Shown: piece by piece, positions 43,000-52,765 of the stretch
How the letters are laid out: each line of letters opens with the position of its first letter
Position numbering within the stretch: position 1 is the stretch's first letter
NCBI GenBank assembly: GCA_036677145.1
Contig: JAKFFF010000101.1
Span: forward strand, 237,701-301,700
Origin: CADEED01 sp036677145
GTDB lineage: Bacteria > Pseudomonadota > Gammaproteobacteria > Steroidobacterales > Steroidobacteraceae
Direction: 5' to 3'
Length of the DNA stretch: 64,000 bases
Notes under the pieces: model-generated
The model's database searches: none
The model's input: the letters and a program-made list of their open reading frames with translations, nothing else
What the model was told of the DNA's origin: nothing
Made by a program: the position numbers and the translations under genes

Positions 43000-44907
43000 T
43001 TGGGCACTTCGGCTTCATTCGATGTAATCGTGATCGGCGGCGGGCACGCCGGCACCGAGGCGGCGCTCGGCGCCGCGCGCATGGGCGCGCGCACGTTGCT
43101 GCTCACGCAGTCCATCGAGACGCTGGGACAGATGAGCTGCAATCCCGCGATCGGGGGCATCGGCAAGGGACACCTGGTCAAGGAGATCGACGCGCTCGGC
43201 GGCGTGATGGCGCGCGCGGCCGACGCCGCGGCGATCCAGTCGCGCACGCTGAACGCCAGCAAGGGCCCCGCGGTACGCGCCACACGCATGCAGGCGGATC
43301 GCCAGCTCTACAAGGCATTCATCCGCCGCGCGCTCGAAAACCAGCCGAATCTCACACTGTTCCAGCAGGAGTGCGGCGATCTGATCGTCGAGGGTGAACA
43401 CGTGCGTGGCGTCGTCACGGTCACGGGTATCGAGTTCCGTGCGAGCGCCGTCGTGCTCACGGTGGGCACTTTCCTTGGAGGCCGCATCCACGTCGGTCTC
43501 GACAATTACGCCGGCGGCCGCGCGGGCGATCCGCCTTCGAACAAGCTGGCCGAGCGTTTGCGCGCGCTGCCGTTTCGCACCGGCCGTCTCAAGACCGGCA
43601 CGCCGCCGCGAATCGATGGCCGCAGCATCGATTACTCCGGCCTAGCCGTGCAGCACTCCGACGAGCCGCATCCATTGTTCAGCTATCTGGGCCGGCAGAC
43701 CGACCATCCGCGTCAGCTTCCCTGTCACGTCACCGCGACCACCGAGCGCACTCACGAAATCATTCGCGCCGCGACGGATCGCTCGCCGATGTTCACCGGC
43801 AAGATCGAAGGCGTGGGCCCGCGGTACTGTCCGAGCGTCGAGGACAAGGTAGTCAGGTTCGCCGACAAGACCTCACACCAGATCTTCATCGAACCCGAAG
43901 GGCTCAACACCCACGAGGTGTATCCGAACGGCATCTCGACCAGCCTGCCGTATGACGTGCAGACCGAATTCGTGCGCACGATTCGCGGTTTCGAGAACGC
44001 GCACATCACGCGTCCGGGCTACGCGATCGAATATGACTTCTTCGATCCGCGCGATCTGCGGTCCTCGCTCGAAACAAAAGCATTGAAGGGCCTGTTTTTC
44101 GCGGGCCAGATCAACGGCACCACCGGTTATGAAGAAGCCGCGGCGCAGGGCCTCATCGCCGGCATCAACGCGGCGCGCAGCGCGCGCGGGGCCGAGGCCT
44201 TCGTGCCGAAGCGCAGCGAGAGTTACGTGGGCGTGCTGATCGATGACCTGGTGACGAGCGGTACGCGCGAGCCGTATCGCATGTTCACCAGCCGCGCGGA
44301 GCACCGCTTGCTGCTGCGCGAGGACAACGCCGATCTGCGCCTGACGCCGATCGGCCGCGAGCTCGGACTGGTCGACGACGAACGTTGGGCATTCTTCGAG
44401 GCGAAGCGCTCGGGCAGCGAGCGCGAACTCGCGCGCTTCCGCGCCACGCGCATCAAGGCCAGTGACATTCCGTTGGAATGGCAGTCGCGAGTGCTGGGCG
44501 ATTCGGCCACGCGCGATGCGTTGAGCGCATTCGACCTCCTGCGTCGGCCCGAGGTGGACTACGACGACGTCGTCGAGCTGGTCGGGCCGATGCCAGTTTC
44601 GGCGGAAGAACACGTCGACGACCGAATCGCGCCGCAGATCCGCGCGCAGCTCGAAGTCGCCGCCAAGTACACGGGCTACATCGAACGACAGGAAGAAGAG
44701 ATCGCGCGGCTGCGCCGCAACGAGGAAACCCGCCTGCCGCCGGACCTCGACTATTCGCGCGTCGCGGGACTGTCGAACGAAGTGCGCCAGAAGCTCGAGC
44801 AGATCCGGCCCGCCACAGTGGGCCAGGCGGCGCGGGTTTCAGGCGTCACCCCGGCGGCCGTGTCGATCCTGCTCGTGCATCTCAAGAAATCCAGCCGCGC
44901 GGCCTGA
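43000..44907 (+). CDS. mnmG: tRNA uridine-5-carboxymethylaminomethyl enzyme MnmG (GidA)
   Basis: A 635-residue FAD protein, near the usual 630. GGGHAGTEAAL binds FAD; MSCNPAIGGIGKGHLVKE and the catalytic Cys region (GTFLGGRIHVG, TGTPPRIDGRS) follow; the helical C-terminus has the MnmE-contacting region. The only start in frame after a stop at 42982 is TTG at 43000, an unusual choice that may limit expression. Works with MnmE on tRNA U34. The stop overlaps the next ATG (TGATG). Confidence 0.96.
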   Translation: MGTSASFDVIVIGGGHAGTEAALGAARMGARTLLLTQSIETLGQMSCNPAIGGIGKGHLVKEIDALGGVMARAADAAAIQSRTLNASKGPAVRATRMQADRQLYKAFIRRALENQPNLTLFQQECGDLIVEGEHVRGVVTVTGIEFRASAVVLTVGTFLGGRIHVGLDNYAGGRAGDPPSNKLAERLRALPFRTGRLKTGTPPRIDGRSIDYSGLAVQHSDEPHPLFSYLGRQTDHPRQLPCHVTATTERTHEIIRAATDRSPMFTGKIEGVGPRYCPSVEDKVVRFADKTSHQIFIEPEGLNTHEVYPNGISTSLPYDVQTEFVRTIRGFENAHITRPGYAIEYDFFDPRDLRSSLETKALKGLFFAGQINGTTGYEEAAAQGLIAGINAARSARGAEAFVPKRSESYVGVLIDDLVTSGTREPYRMFTSRAEHRLLLREDNADLRLTPIGRELGLVDDERWAFFEAKRSGSERELARFRATRIKASDIPLEWQSRVLGDSATRDALSAFDLLRRPEVDYDDVVELVGPMPVSAEEHVDDRIAPQIRAQLEVAAKYTGYIERQEEEIARLRRNEETRLPPDLDYSRVAGLSNEVRQKLEQIRPATVGQAARVSGVTPAAVSILLVHLKKSSRAA

Positions 44908-46532
44908 TGGCGCGCGAAATCACCCGCCGGCACCTGTTGCTGTCCGCGCCCGCGGCGCTGGCGCTCGCCGCCTGTGCCGACAAGGGTCGCGACACAAAAA
45001 GCGCGAATGGCGAAGCAATCCTGCTGCGCGGCAACGGGCCGGATCCGGATTCGCTCGATCCGCATCGCGCACGTTCCTGGGAATCCATGGTCGTGCTGCG
45101 CGACCTGTTCGAAGGCCTCACACGCCTCGACCGCAACGCCGCTGCGATTCCCGCCGCGGCCGAAAGCTGGACCACGAGCGACGATGGCCGCGTCTACGTG
45201 TTCAAGCTGCGGCCGAACCTGCGCTGGTCGAATGGTGACCCGCTGGTTGCCGAAGACTTCGTCGCGGGAATGCGGCGCCTGGTCGACCCGGCCACCGCAT
45301 CGCAATACGCGCAGGTGATCGACGTCATCCTGAACGCAGCCGAAATCGTCGCGGGGCGCAAACCCGTCGACACGCTCGGCGTGACGGCGCCGGATGCCGG
45401 CACGGTGACGATCACGCTGACGAATCCGGCGCCTTATCTACCGGGGCTCCTCTCGCATCCGGCGACGTCGCCGCTGCATCGCGCCTCGCTGCAGAAGTCC
45501 GGCGACCGCTTCGCCCGTCCCGGCGTGCAGGTCTCGAATGGCGCGTTCGTGCTGACCGAATGGCTGCAGGGTAGCTACATCATCGCGCGCCGCAACAAAC
45601 AGTACTGGAACGACGCGGCCAACAAGCTCGATGCCGTGAAGTACCTGCAGATCGCCGACGAGAATGCGGAGCTGCGTGCGTATCGCGCCGGCGAACTGCA
45701 TTCCACGGCCGTCGTGCCCCGCGGGCAATTCGGCTGGATCCAGGAAAATCTCGCGGCCGAGCTGCATGTCTCGCCGCAACTCAGCACCTACTACTTCGGC
45801 TACAACCTCGATCGTCCGTTGTTCGCGAAGAATCCGCAGCTCCGCCGCGCGCTGTCGATGGTGATCGATCGCGAGCGCCTGGCGAACAGCGTGTTGCGCG
45901 TCGGCGAGTTGCCGGCGTACAGCTGGGTGCCGCCGGGCGTGGACAACTACACGGCGCAGACCTTCGACTATGCCGCTATGCCGATGCCCGAGCGCATCAC
46001 GGCGGCGCGCGAGCTGCTGCGCGAGGCCGGGTACACGAAGGAAAAACCCCTCGTGTTCGAGCTGCGCTACAACACGGGCGAGGTGCACTCGAAGGTTGCG
46101 GTGGCGGTGGCGTCGATGTGGAAGGAAGCGCTCGGCGTCGAAGCCCGGCTCGCGGCGGTCGAATTCAAATCGCTGCTTCAGGACATCGACCGGCGTGAAG
46201 TCGACGTCTTCCGCATGTCATGGATCGGCGACTACAACGACCCTTACACGTTTCTTCAGTATCTGAAGGGCGGCTTCGGCATCAATCTGCCGCGGTATTC
46301 GAGCACTCGATATGACGCGCTGCTCGCGGACGCGTCGCAGCAGGCCGATCCGGCGCGGCGTCGCGGCATGCTCGAGGAAGCCGAACGCACGATGCTCGCG
46401 GAGCATCCGTTGATCCCGCTGTACTTCTACGTGAACAAACATCTCGTGAAGCCCAGCCTCGCCGGCTGGTATGACAACGTGATGAACGTCGTCTATTCGC
46501 AGGACCTCGCGGTGACGGGTCCGCCGCGCTGA
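44907..46532 (+). CDS. OppA-type peptide-binding lipoprotein (SBP family 5)
   Basis: A 541-residue solute-binding protein. The N-terminus combines a twin Arg (ITRRHLLLSAPAALALAACAD) with a lipobox (Cys about residue 22), so it may be a Tat lipoprotein. Family segments include GNGPDPDSLDPHRARS, LFEGLTRLD, YVFKLRPNLRWSNGDPL and NPQLRRALSMVIDR. It resembles OppA/DppA oligopeptide binders, but no ABC permease or ATPase genes accompany it. The start overlaps the mnmG stop, so it is read with mnmG. Ligand unknown. Confidence 0.88.
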   Translation: MAREITRRHLLLSAPAALALAACADKGRDTKSANGEAILLRGNGPDPDSLDPHRARSWESMVVLRDLFEGLTRLDRNAAAIPAAAESWTTSDDGRVYVFKLRPNLRWSNGDPLVAEDFVAGMRRLVDPATASQYAQVIDVILNAAEIVAGRKPVDTLGVTAPDAGTVTITLTNPAPYLPGLLSHPATSPLHRASLQKSGDRFARPGVQVSNGAFVLTEWLQGSYIIARRNKQYWNDAANKLDAVKYLQIADENAELRAYRAGELHSTAVVPRGQFGWIQENLAAELHVSPQLSTYYFGYNLDRPLFAKNPQLRRALSMVIDRERLANSVLRVGELPAYSWVPPGVDNYTAQTFDYAAMPMPERITAARELLREAGYTKEKPLVFELRYNTGEVHSKVAVAVASMWKEALGVEARLAAVEFKSLLQDIDRREVDVFRMSWIGDYNDPYTFLQYLKGGFGINLPRYSSTRYDALLADASQQADPARRRGMLEEAERTMLAEHPLIPLYFYVNKHLVKPSLAGWYDNVMNVVYSQDLAVTGPPR

Positions 46533-46668
46533 CCTGTCGACGCATTCCGACAGCCGGCACGTTCGCCGATCCGACACGAAACCGTCACGCCGCCGACATC
46601 CGCACTACACGGCGCTCTTCGAGAATCCTGACACCGGCGAATGTTGCCGGGGTTGCCGAGGATTCACC

Positions 46669-46983
46669 GTGAACGAAATCTCCGCCGCGTTCATCTCGTC
46701 TGGGCACATCGGCGCACTGCACGTTCCGACTCATTTCGACGAAGTGATCGATACGGCCGAGTGCGCGCTCGATGGCCAATTCGAACAACTGCAGCGGCAG
46801 TACGCGGCGGCGACGCGTGCCGCGGTGAAAGCCAACATCGAGCTGGAACTGCTCGAGCTGCGCGACGACATTTCCGCGAACGTGTTGACACAGGCGCGCC
46901 GCCAGCAGGCAGCGGCCGATACCCGCTGCCTGCGGCTCCGGCGCGCCATCACCGCGCTGGAGTGCCGCGCGGAGAACCGGTGA
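46669..46983 (+). CDS. Hypothetical cytosolic protein
   Basis: A 104-residue protein with no signal peptide or TM helix. The middle (about 35-85) is Ala/Glu/Arg-rich and strongly helical (TRAAVKANIELELLELRDD), probably a short coiled coil. Codon positions follow the high-GC third-base pattern of neighbouring genes, supporting a real gene. GTG start; no family recognised. It lies between the binding protein and the convergent DUF885 gene. Confidence 0.5.
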   Translation: MNEISAAFISSGHIGALHVPTHFDEVIDTAECALDGQFEQLQRQYAAATRAAVKANIELELLELRDDISANVLTQARRQQAAADTRCLRLRRAITALECRAENR

Positions 46984-47002
46984 TGCGCCGCTCGCTGGAC
47001 GA

Positions 47003-48772
47003 CTACCGGCGCGTGCTCTGCTCGGCGATCCAGGCGCGTGTTTCGGTGTCCAGGACCGACAGGGGCAGTGCGCCGTTGCCGAGGATCTGGTCGTGGAACG
47101 CGCGTGCGTCGAAGCGGTCGCCGAGTGTCTTTTCGGCCTCGGCGCGCAGCGCCTGGATCCTGAGCTGACCCATCTTGTACGCGAGCGCCTGACCCGGCCA
47201 GGAGATGTAGCGGTCGACTTCGTTGGCGATGTCGAGTTCGCTGCGGCCGGTGTTCTGCCGGAAGAAGTAGATAGCCTGCTCGCGCGTCCACTTGAACGCG
47301 TGCATGCCGGTGTCGACGACCAGGCGCGCGGCACGCCACATGTCGTAGTTCAGCTGGCCGATCTTCGCGAAGTCGTCCTGGTAGAGGCCGAGGTCGTAGC
47401 CCAGCTTCTCGCTGTACAGCGCCCAGCCTTCGACGAAGGCCGTATACCCGGCGTTGCGGCGGAATTCCGGCAGGGCCGTGAGCTCGTACGCCCGCGCGAT
47501 CTGCAGGTGGTGACCGGGAACCGCCTCATGCGCCGTCAGCACGTCGATTTCCCAGATCGGCCGCGTCTCGGGCTTGTAGAGATTCACGAAGAACACGCCG
47601 GGGCGCGAGCCATCCATGGTCGGCGGCAGGTAGTAAGCCGTGGTCGTCGTCGGCGCGCTGGCGGCGGGAATCGGGCGGATCTCGAACGGCGTCTTCGGCA
47701 CCACGCCGAACAGCTTCGGCAGCTGCGGCTCGATGCCGCGCGCCGCCTTCTGGTACGCCGCCATCAGCTCTTCGGGCGTCTTGTAGTAGAAGCGCGGATC
47801 GGTGCGGATGAAGCTCAGGAACTGGTCGAGCGTGCCGAGGAAGTTGATGCCTTCGAGCACTTTCTCCATCTCGCCGCGGATGCGCTTCACCTCGTCGAGA
47901 CCGATGTTGTGGATGCGCGCGGCATCCAGGTTGTCGAGCGTCGTGAAGTGCTTGATGCGGTTGCGGTAGTACTGCTCGCCGCCCGGCGTGTCGTAAATGC
48001 CCACCGTGTCGCGCGACGCCGGTAGATAGACCTCGCGGAAGAACTTGTCGAAGCGCTCGAACGCCGGCACCGCGACGACCTGCACCGCGGCCTTGCCGGC
48101 CGCCTGCAGCCGGGCCTTTTCCGCTTCGGGAATGCTGGCCGGCATGTTCTTGAACGGGGCGTAGAACGGGCTCGCTTCCGGATCGCTGACCAGCTGCGGC
48201 TTGATCTGCTCGAGCACCTTGTTGATGGTGATGCGCGGCTGCGTGAGTTTCTCGACGGTGGCCTGCGTCAGCAACACGATCCACTGGTCGATGAAGACGC
48301 CCGTCATGTTGAGACGGTTGATCCAGTTGTCGTAGTCCTTGACCGTCTTGAACGGCGTGAACTCCGTGACTTCGGCCAGCAGCTGCGGACCGTCGAAGGT
48401 GCGCGTCGCGAACAACCAGGGCTTGAACTGGTACTCCTCGATACGCGACTTGATCTCGCGCTGGAAGAGGTCGTAGTTGAGCTGGTCGGCCTTGTCTAAC
48501 TTCTCGCGGTTTATCTTCGCGAGCGCCTGCAGGCGCACGTAGTTCTTCTTCTGCCGGCGATCGATCGCTTCGAGCGACATGTCCGGGAGTTTGTCGTTGA
48601 AGCGTGTGTCGCCGAGCTGGGTGGCGCCGACGGGATCGTCGGCGAGGTCCTCCTGCCAGGTCGTCTCGAACAGCTTCGTGAGCGGTGCGTTTGCCGACTT
48701 CTTGGCGGCGGACGCGTCAACGGTGAGCAAACCCAGAGGGGCCAGAAGAGCTATGAGTATGTTGCGGCGCAT
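47003..48772 (-). CDS. Exported DUF885-family metallopeptidase-like protein
   Basis: A 589-residue protein with a signal peptide (IALLAPLGLLTVDASA). The DUF885 signature is VLTAHEAVPGHHLQIARAYE, whose HEAxPGHH residues are thought to bind zinc, followed by FVEGWALYSEKLGYDLGLY with a further Glu. Proteins of this family act like carboxypeptidases in the M3/M32 clan. Location is probably periplasmic. The CheD-like gene ends 12 bases upstream on the same strand. Confidence 0.85.
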   Translation of the reverse strand: MRRNILIALLAPLGLLTVDASAAKKSANAPLTKLFETTWQEDLADDPVGATQLGDTRFNDKLPDMSLEAIDRRQKKNYVRLQALAKINREKLDKADQLNYDLFQREIKSRIEEYQFKPWLFATRTFDGPQLLAEVTEFTPFKTVKDYDNWINRLNMTGVFIDQWIVLLTQATVEKLTQPRITINKVLEQIKPQLVSDPEASPFYAPFKNMPASIPEAEKARLQAAGKAAVQVVAVPAFERFDKFFREVYLPASRDTVGIYDTPGGEQYYRNRIKHFTTLDNLDAARIHNIGLDEVKRIRGEMEKVLEGINFLGTLDQFLSFIRTDPRFYYKTPEELMAAYQKAARGIEPQLPKLFGVVPKTPFEIRPIPAASAPTTTTAYYLPPTMDGSRPGVFFVNLYKPETRPIWEIDVLTAHEAVPGHHLQIARAYELTALPEFRRNAGYTAFVEGWALYSEKLGYDLGLYQDDFAKIGQLNYDMWRAARLVVDTGMHAFKWTREQAIYFFRQNTGRSELDIANEVDRYISWPGQALAYKMGQLRIQALRAEAEKTLGDRFDARAFHDQILGNGALPLSVLDTETRAWIAEQSTRR

Positions 48773-48784
48773 GGCCGCGCATTC

Positions 48785-49330
48785 TCAGCTACCCAAGCCG
48801 GAAGCGGCAAGGGGCTCGCTGCGCACGTGCCCCATGGCGGGACGAAAGCGCAATATCCGCGGCTGATCGACATGAACATCGCAGGAAACGAGCTTTACCT
48901 TCGTGTCTGCGAGAAATGCCGAAAGGAAACTCTGGACGCCATCGAAGCGTTCGCGCGCACCCGGTGAGTCCTGCACCTGGCCCACGACCTTGGCCTGCCA
49001 GTGCTGCGCACGGGGTTCCGTCTTTCGCAGATCGGCGAAGCAGCGGTCCAGCAGCAGCAGATCCGTGGAAAGTGAGGTGTCCGTGAGCTCGGGATCCTGC
49101 ACCCGGCCCGGGGGACCGACGCGCAAGTGCACCAAGGCCCCCGATTCGAGCACCGCGTCGTACAGACATAACGCGAAGGTGGATTCGAGGCGGGCGACCA
49201 GCACGACATCTCGATTTACGACGTCGAAGTGATCGGGATCGACTCGGACTTCCGGAATGGGGGCTTCTGACACGGCGACCTGATACTTAACGGTTTCCCG
49301 GCGCGCGCCCGCTTCTGTGGCTGGCGTCAT
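48785..49330 (-). CDS. Degenerate CheD-like protein
   Basis: About 181 residues. The order of blocks follows CheD glutamine deamidases: FALCLYDAVLESGALVHL (in place of GSCVAVCLYD...GGMxHF), AKVVGQVQ, GVQSFLSAFLAD, LVSCDV and PRILRFRPAMGHV. The catalytic Cys position (GSC) reads EST, whereas the His is kept, so deamidation is unlikely. No other chemotaxis gene is nearby; the protein may be a binding partner of CheC-like proteins or have a new role. The start is uncertain among three ATG (49357, 49339, 49330); I use 49330. Confidence 0.62.
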   Translation of the reverse strand: MTPATEAGARRETVKYQVAVSEAPIPEVRVDPDHFDVVNRDVVLVARLESTFALCLYDAVLESGALVHLRVGPPGRVQDPELTDTSLSTDLLLLDRCFADLRKTEPRAQHWQAKVVGQVQDSPGARERFDGVQSFLSAFLADTKVKLVSCDVHVDQPRILRFRPAMGHVRSEPLAASGLGS

Positions 49331-49459
49331 CGCTGGCATCCCTGGCAGACGAATCATCGCAGACTCGTCGGTCCATTCCCATGTCGCCGTGCAGCTACGT
49401 ACGGATTCTGCGACCCGGGCGTATGATCTTCGGGCCGCGGACACCTGCCGGAGGTCGAG

Positions 49460-49888
49460 ATGCTCTCCGTCCAACAACTGCTGGATCACAAACCAAAGGC
49501 GATCTACTCGGTGTCACCGGGTGATCCGGTGATCGTCGCCATCCGCAAGATGGCGGAGCACCATATCGGAGCATTGTTAGTCATGAACGGTGACCGTCTC
49601 GCGGGCATCGTTTCGGAACGCGACTACGCCCGCAAGGTGGTGCTCATGGGACGGTCGTCCGAGGAGACCCGGGTCGACGAGATCATGACCTCGAAGGTGA
49701 TCACGGTGACCGCGCAGCAGGATGCGAACGACTGCATGCGCCTGATGACCGACAAGCGCATCCGCCATCTGCCCGTCGTCGCGGGCGACCGCGTGGTCGG
49801 AATCCTGTCGATCGGCGACCTGGTGCGGGCGGTGATCGAGGAGCAGGAGCGCACTATCGCGGACCTGGAGACCTACATCCGCGGGTGA
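49460..49888 (+). CDS. Two-CBS-domain protein
   Basis: A 142-residue protein made of two CBS domains (about 5-65 and 72-130). Typical segments: VIVAIRKMAEHHIGALLV, GDRLAGIVSERDYARKV and DKRIRHLPVVAGDRVVGILSIGDLV. Such free-standing pairs bind adenine nucleotides and regulate a partner enzyme or channel. CGGAGGT lies five bases before the ATG. Next to it on the other strand are the Trk potassium genes, a possible target. Confidence 0.9.
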   Translation: MLSVQQLLDHKPKAIYSVSPGDPVIVAIRKMAEHHIGALLVMNGDRLAGIVSERDYARKVVLMGRSSEETRVDEIMTSKVITVTAQQDANDCMRLMTDKRIRHLPVVAGDRVVGILSIGDLVRAVIEEQERTIADLETYIRG

Positions 49889-49900
49889 TCGTCCCGCGTA

Positions 49901-51349
49901 TTACTTGCGCCAGAACGTCGCGGTGAACAGCACGACGACGGCGAAGATCTCGAGACGTCCGACCAGCATCGCGACCGAGCAGATCCAGGTTTGTGCATCG
50001 GAGAGCGACGAGAAGTTGGTCGCCGGCCCCACGGCCCCGAGCGCCGGGCCCATGTTATTCACCGACGAGACGATGGCCGAGAACGAGGACACGAGGTCGA
50101 GTCCAGTGGCGAGCATCGCGAACGTGAGCACGAGGATCGTGATGAAGTAGAGGAAGATGAACGCCAGCACGGAATACACGATGCGGTCGGGAACGACTTG
50201 GCCGCCTATCCGGATCGGAACCACCGCGCTCGGATGCACCAGCAGTTTGAGTTCGCGGCGCGCGTGCCGCACCAGCAGCAGCGTACGAAACATCTTGATG
50301 CCGCCACCGGTGGAGCCAGTGCTGCAGGTGATGCAGCTCAGGAAGATGAGCCAGACCGGCAGGAATGCGGGCCACAATTCATAGTTCTCGGTAACGAAGC
50401 CGGCCGTGGTCGCGATCGACACCACGCTGAACGCCGCGTGACGCAGTGAAGTGCCGAAATCCGGGTACGCACCCTGCAGCCAAAGCAGCACGGTCGCAAA
50501 CAATACCGACGTGCTGAGCAGCACCATCACGGCCTTGCCTTCCGAATCGTGCGCATACGGCCTGAGTGACAGTGAGCGCATCGCAAGGAAATGACGAGAG
50601 AAGTTGCAGGCGCCTACCAGCATGATCACGATGAGGATGAGCTCGATCGTCACTGAGTTGTATGCGGCAACGCTCGTATCCTGCGTAGAAAAGCCGCCGA
50701 GCGAAATCGCCGAGAAAGCGTGGCAGACGGCATCGAGCCAGCTCATGCCGGCCATGCGCAGCAGCAGAATGGAAACCGCCGTCAGCACCAGATAAGTGAA
50801 CCACAGCGCCTTCGCCGTTTCAGTGATGCGCGGGGTCAGTTTTTCGTCCTTCACCGGACCCGGCATCGAAGCCTTGTAGAGCTGCATGCCGCCGACGCCG
50901 AGCAAGGGCAGCACGGCGAGCGCCAACACGATGATCCCGATGCCGCCGATCCAGTGCATCGTGTGACGCCAGAGGTTCAGCGACGGCGGGAGATGTTGCA
51001 GATCGTTGAGCACCGTTGCGCCGGTGGTCGTCAGGCCCGAGGCGGCCTCGAAGTAGGCATCGGTAAACGACAGTCCGGGAATCGCCAGCATGAGCGGCAC
51101 GACGGCGGACAAAGACATGAGCGTCCACGACAGCGTCACCAGGATGAATCCGTCGCGCGGCTTGAGCTCGCGGCGGAACCGCCGTGTCGCCGCGGCGAGC
51201 CCAAGGCCCACCACTGCGTTGATCGACATCGCCGCGAAGAAGACGCCCACCAGGCCGTCACGCGCAGCCAGCGACCAGGCGATCGGCAACAGGTACAACA
51301 GACCAAAACAGGCCGTCATGGTGCCGAGTACGTGCGCGACGGCTAACAA
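49901..51349 (-). CDS. trkH: Potassium uptake protein TrkH
   Basis: A 482-residue channel-like subunit with about ten to twelve helices and four selectivity-loop repeats: SGLTTTGATV, AISLGGFST, STGSTGGGIK-type region after TTAGFVTENY, and SVNNMGPALG. It imports K+ driven by the proton/membrane potential, gated by TrkA. A TTG at 51349, 19 bases after the trkA stop, gives the usual N-terminus; an ATG at 51319 is the alternative. Confidence 0.92.
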   Translation of the reverse strand: MLAVAHVLGTMTACFGLLYLLPIAWSLAARDGLVGVFFAAMSINAVVGLGLAAATRRFRRELKPRDGFILVTLSWTLMSLSAVVPLMLAIPGLSFTDAYFEAASGLTTTGATVLNDLQHLPPSLNLWRHTMHWIGGIGIIVLALAVLPLLGVGGMQLYKASMPGPVKDEKLTPRITETAKALWFTYLVLTAVSILLLRMAGMSWLDAVCHAFSAISLGGFSTQDTSVAAYNSVTIELILIVIMLVGACNFSRHFLAMRSLSLRPYAHDSEGKAVMVLLSTSVLFATVLLWLQGAYPDFGTSLRHAAFSVVSIATTAGFVTENYELWPAFLPVWLIFLSCITCSTGSTGGGIKMFRTLLLVRHARRELKLLVHPSAVVPIRIGGQVVPDRIVYSVLAFIFLYFITILVLTFAMLATGLDLVSSFSAIVSSVNNMGPALGAVGPATNFSSLSDAQTWICSVAMLVGRLEIFAVVVLFTATFWRK

Positions 51350-51368
51350 GATCGGAGTCCGTCGAGTG

Positions 51369-52742
51369 TCAGCGGCCGCCGGGACCGGAGAACAGGCGTT
51401 CGACCTGCTCCACGTGACGACGGTCGGAGAGGAATACGATGACGTGATCGTCGTTGTTAATCATCGTGTCGTGGTGGGCGATCATGACGGCCTCGCCGCG
51501 CACCACCGCGCCGATCGCGGCGCCCTCGGGCAGCGGAATGTCGCCGACTCGGCGGCCGACGACGCGCGAAGTGCGGTCGGTGCCGTGCACCACGGCTTCG
51601 AGCGCTTCGGCCGCGCCGCGGCGCAACGAATGCACCCGCACCACGTCGCCGCGCCGCACGTGCGCGAGCAGCGAGCCGATCGTGATGGTCTGCGGCGAGA
51701 TCGCGATGTCGATGCTGCCGCTCTCCATGAGATCCGCGTACGAAGGCTTGTTGATCAGCGCCATCACCTTCTTCGCACCCAGGCGCTTCGCCAGCATGGC
51801 GGAGAGTATGTTGGCTTCCTCGGAATTCGTCAGCGACGCGAATACGTCGCAGCTGTCGATGTTTTCCTCGATCAGCAGTTCCTCGTCGGCCGCGTCGCCG
51901 TTGAGCACGATGGTGTTGAGCAGCAGCTCGGAGATGCGCCGCGCGCGTTTCGGATCGCGCTCGATGAGCTTCACGTGGTGCTGCTCCTCGAGCCGCCGCG
52001 CGAGCGACAGGCCGATGTTGCCGCCGCCGGCGATGACCACCCGGCGCGCCGGCGATTCTTCCTTGCGGATCTCGCTCATGAATTTGCGGATGTCTTCGCG
52101 CGCGGCGAGGAAGAATACTTCGTCGTTTTCTTCGATGACCGTGTTGCCGTCGGGCGGCACGCTGCGCCCGGCGCGGTAGATAGCCACCACGCGCGCTTCG
52201 GTGGAAGGGTGATGTTCCTTGAGCGTGCGCAGCGCCTGGCCGACGAGCAGGCCGCCCTTGCGCGCGCGGATGCCGACCAGCCGCACGCGGCCGTCCGCGA
52301 AATCCAGCACCTGCAATGCGCCCGGATACTTGATGAGCTGGGCGACGTATTCGGTGACGAGCTGCTCGGGGCTGATCCACACGTCGACGGACAGCGCTTC
52401 GTCACTGAACAGTTTCGGATGTTTCGTGTATTCGGCGGAACGGATGCGCGCGATCTTCGTGCGCGTGCGGTACAGCGTGTACGCCACTTCGCAGGCCATC
52501 ATGTTCACTTCGTCGCTGGAGGTGAGCGCGACGACAATATCGGCGGAGGCGGTGCCGGCCGCCTCGAGCACGGATGGATAGGCGGCGTTGCCGGCGACGG
52601 TGCGGATGTCGAGCCGGTCCTGCAGGTCGCGCAGGACTTCCTCGTTGGTATCGACGACTGTGACCTCGTTCGATTCCTCGCGGGACAGGTGGTACGCCGC
52701 GGTGCGCCCAACTTGTCCGGCGCCGAGTATCACGATCTTCAT
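51369..52742 (-). CDS. trkA: Trk system NAD-binding regulator TrkA
   Basis: A 457-residue cytosolic gating subunit with two tandem RCK modules. Rossmann motifs are MKIVILGAGQVGRTAAY at the start and VVIAGGGNIGLSLARRL near residue 230; each is followed by a TrkA-C domain. It binds NAD(H)/ATP and controls TrkH. I use the ATG at 52742, where the Rossmann strand begins at once; the longer frame has no such support. Confidence 0.95.
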   Translation of the reverse strand: MKIVILGAGQVGRTAAYHLSREESNEVTVVDTNEEVLRDLQDRLDIRTVAGNAAYPSVLEAAGTASADIVVALTSSDEVNMMACEVAYTLYRTRTKIARIRSAEYTKHPKLFSDEALSVDVWISPEQLVTEYVAQLIKYPGALQVLDFADGRVRLVGIRARKGGLLVGQALRTLKEHHPSTEARVVAIYRAGRSVPPDGNTVIEENDEVFFLAAREDIRKFMSEIRKEESPARRVVIAGGGNIGLSLARRLEEQHHVKLIERDPKRARRISELLLNTIVLNGDAADEELLIEENIDSCDVFASLTNSEEANILSAMLAKRLGAKKVMALINKPSYADLMESGSIDIAISPQTITIGSLLAHVRRGDVVRVHSLRRGAAEALEAVVHGTDRTSRVVGRRVGDIPLPEGAAIGAVVRGEAVMIAHHDTMINNDDHVIVFLSDRRHVEQVERLFSGPGGR

Positions 52743-52765
52743 GGGGGCGGTATTGTAGCCGCTCG

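Noticed and set aside
49880..49898. CGCGGG / CCCGCG hairpin between the CBS and trkH genes
   Set aside because: Only 6 bp and no T run in either direction, so too weak to call a terminator.
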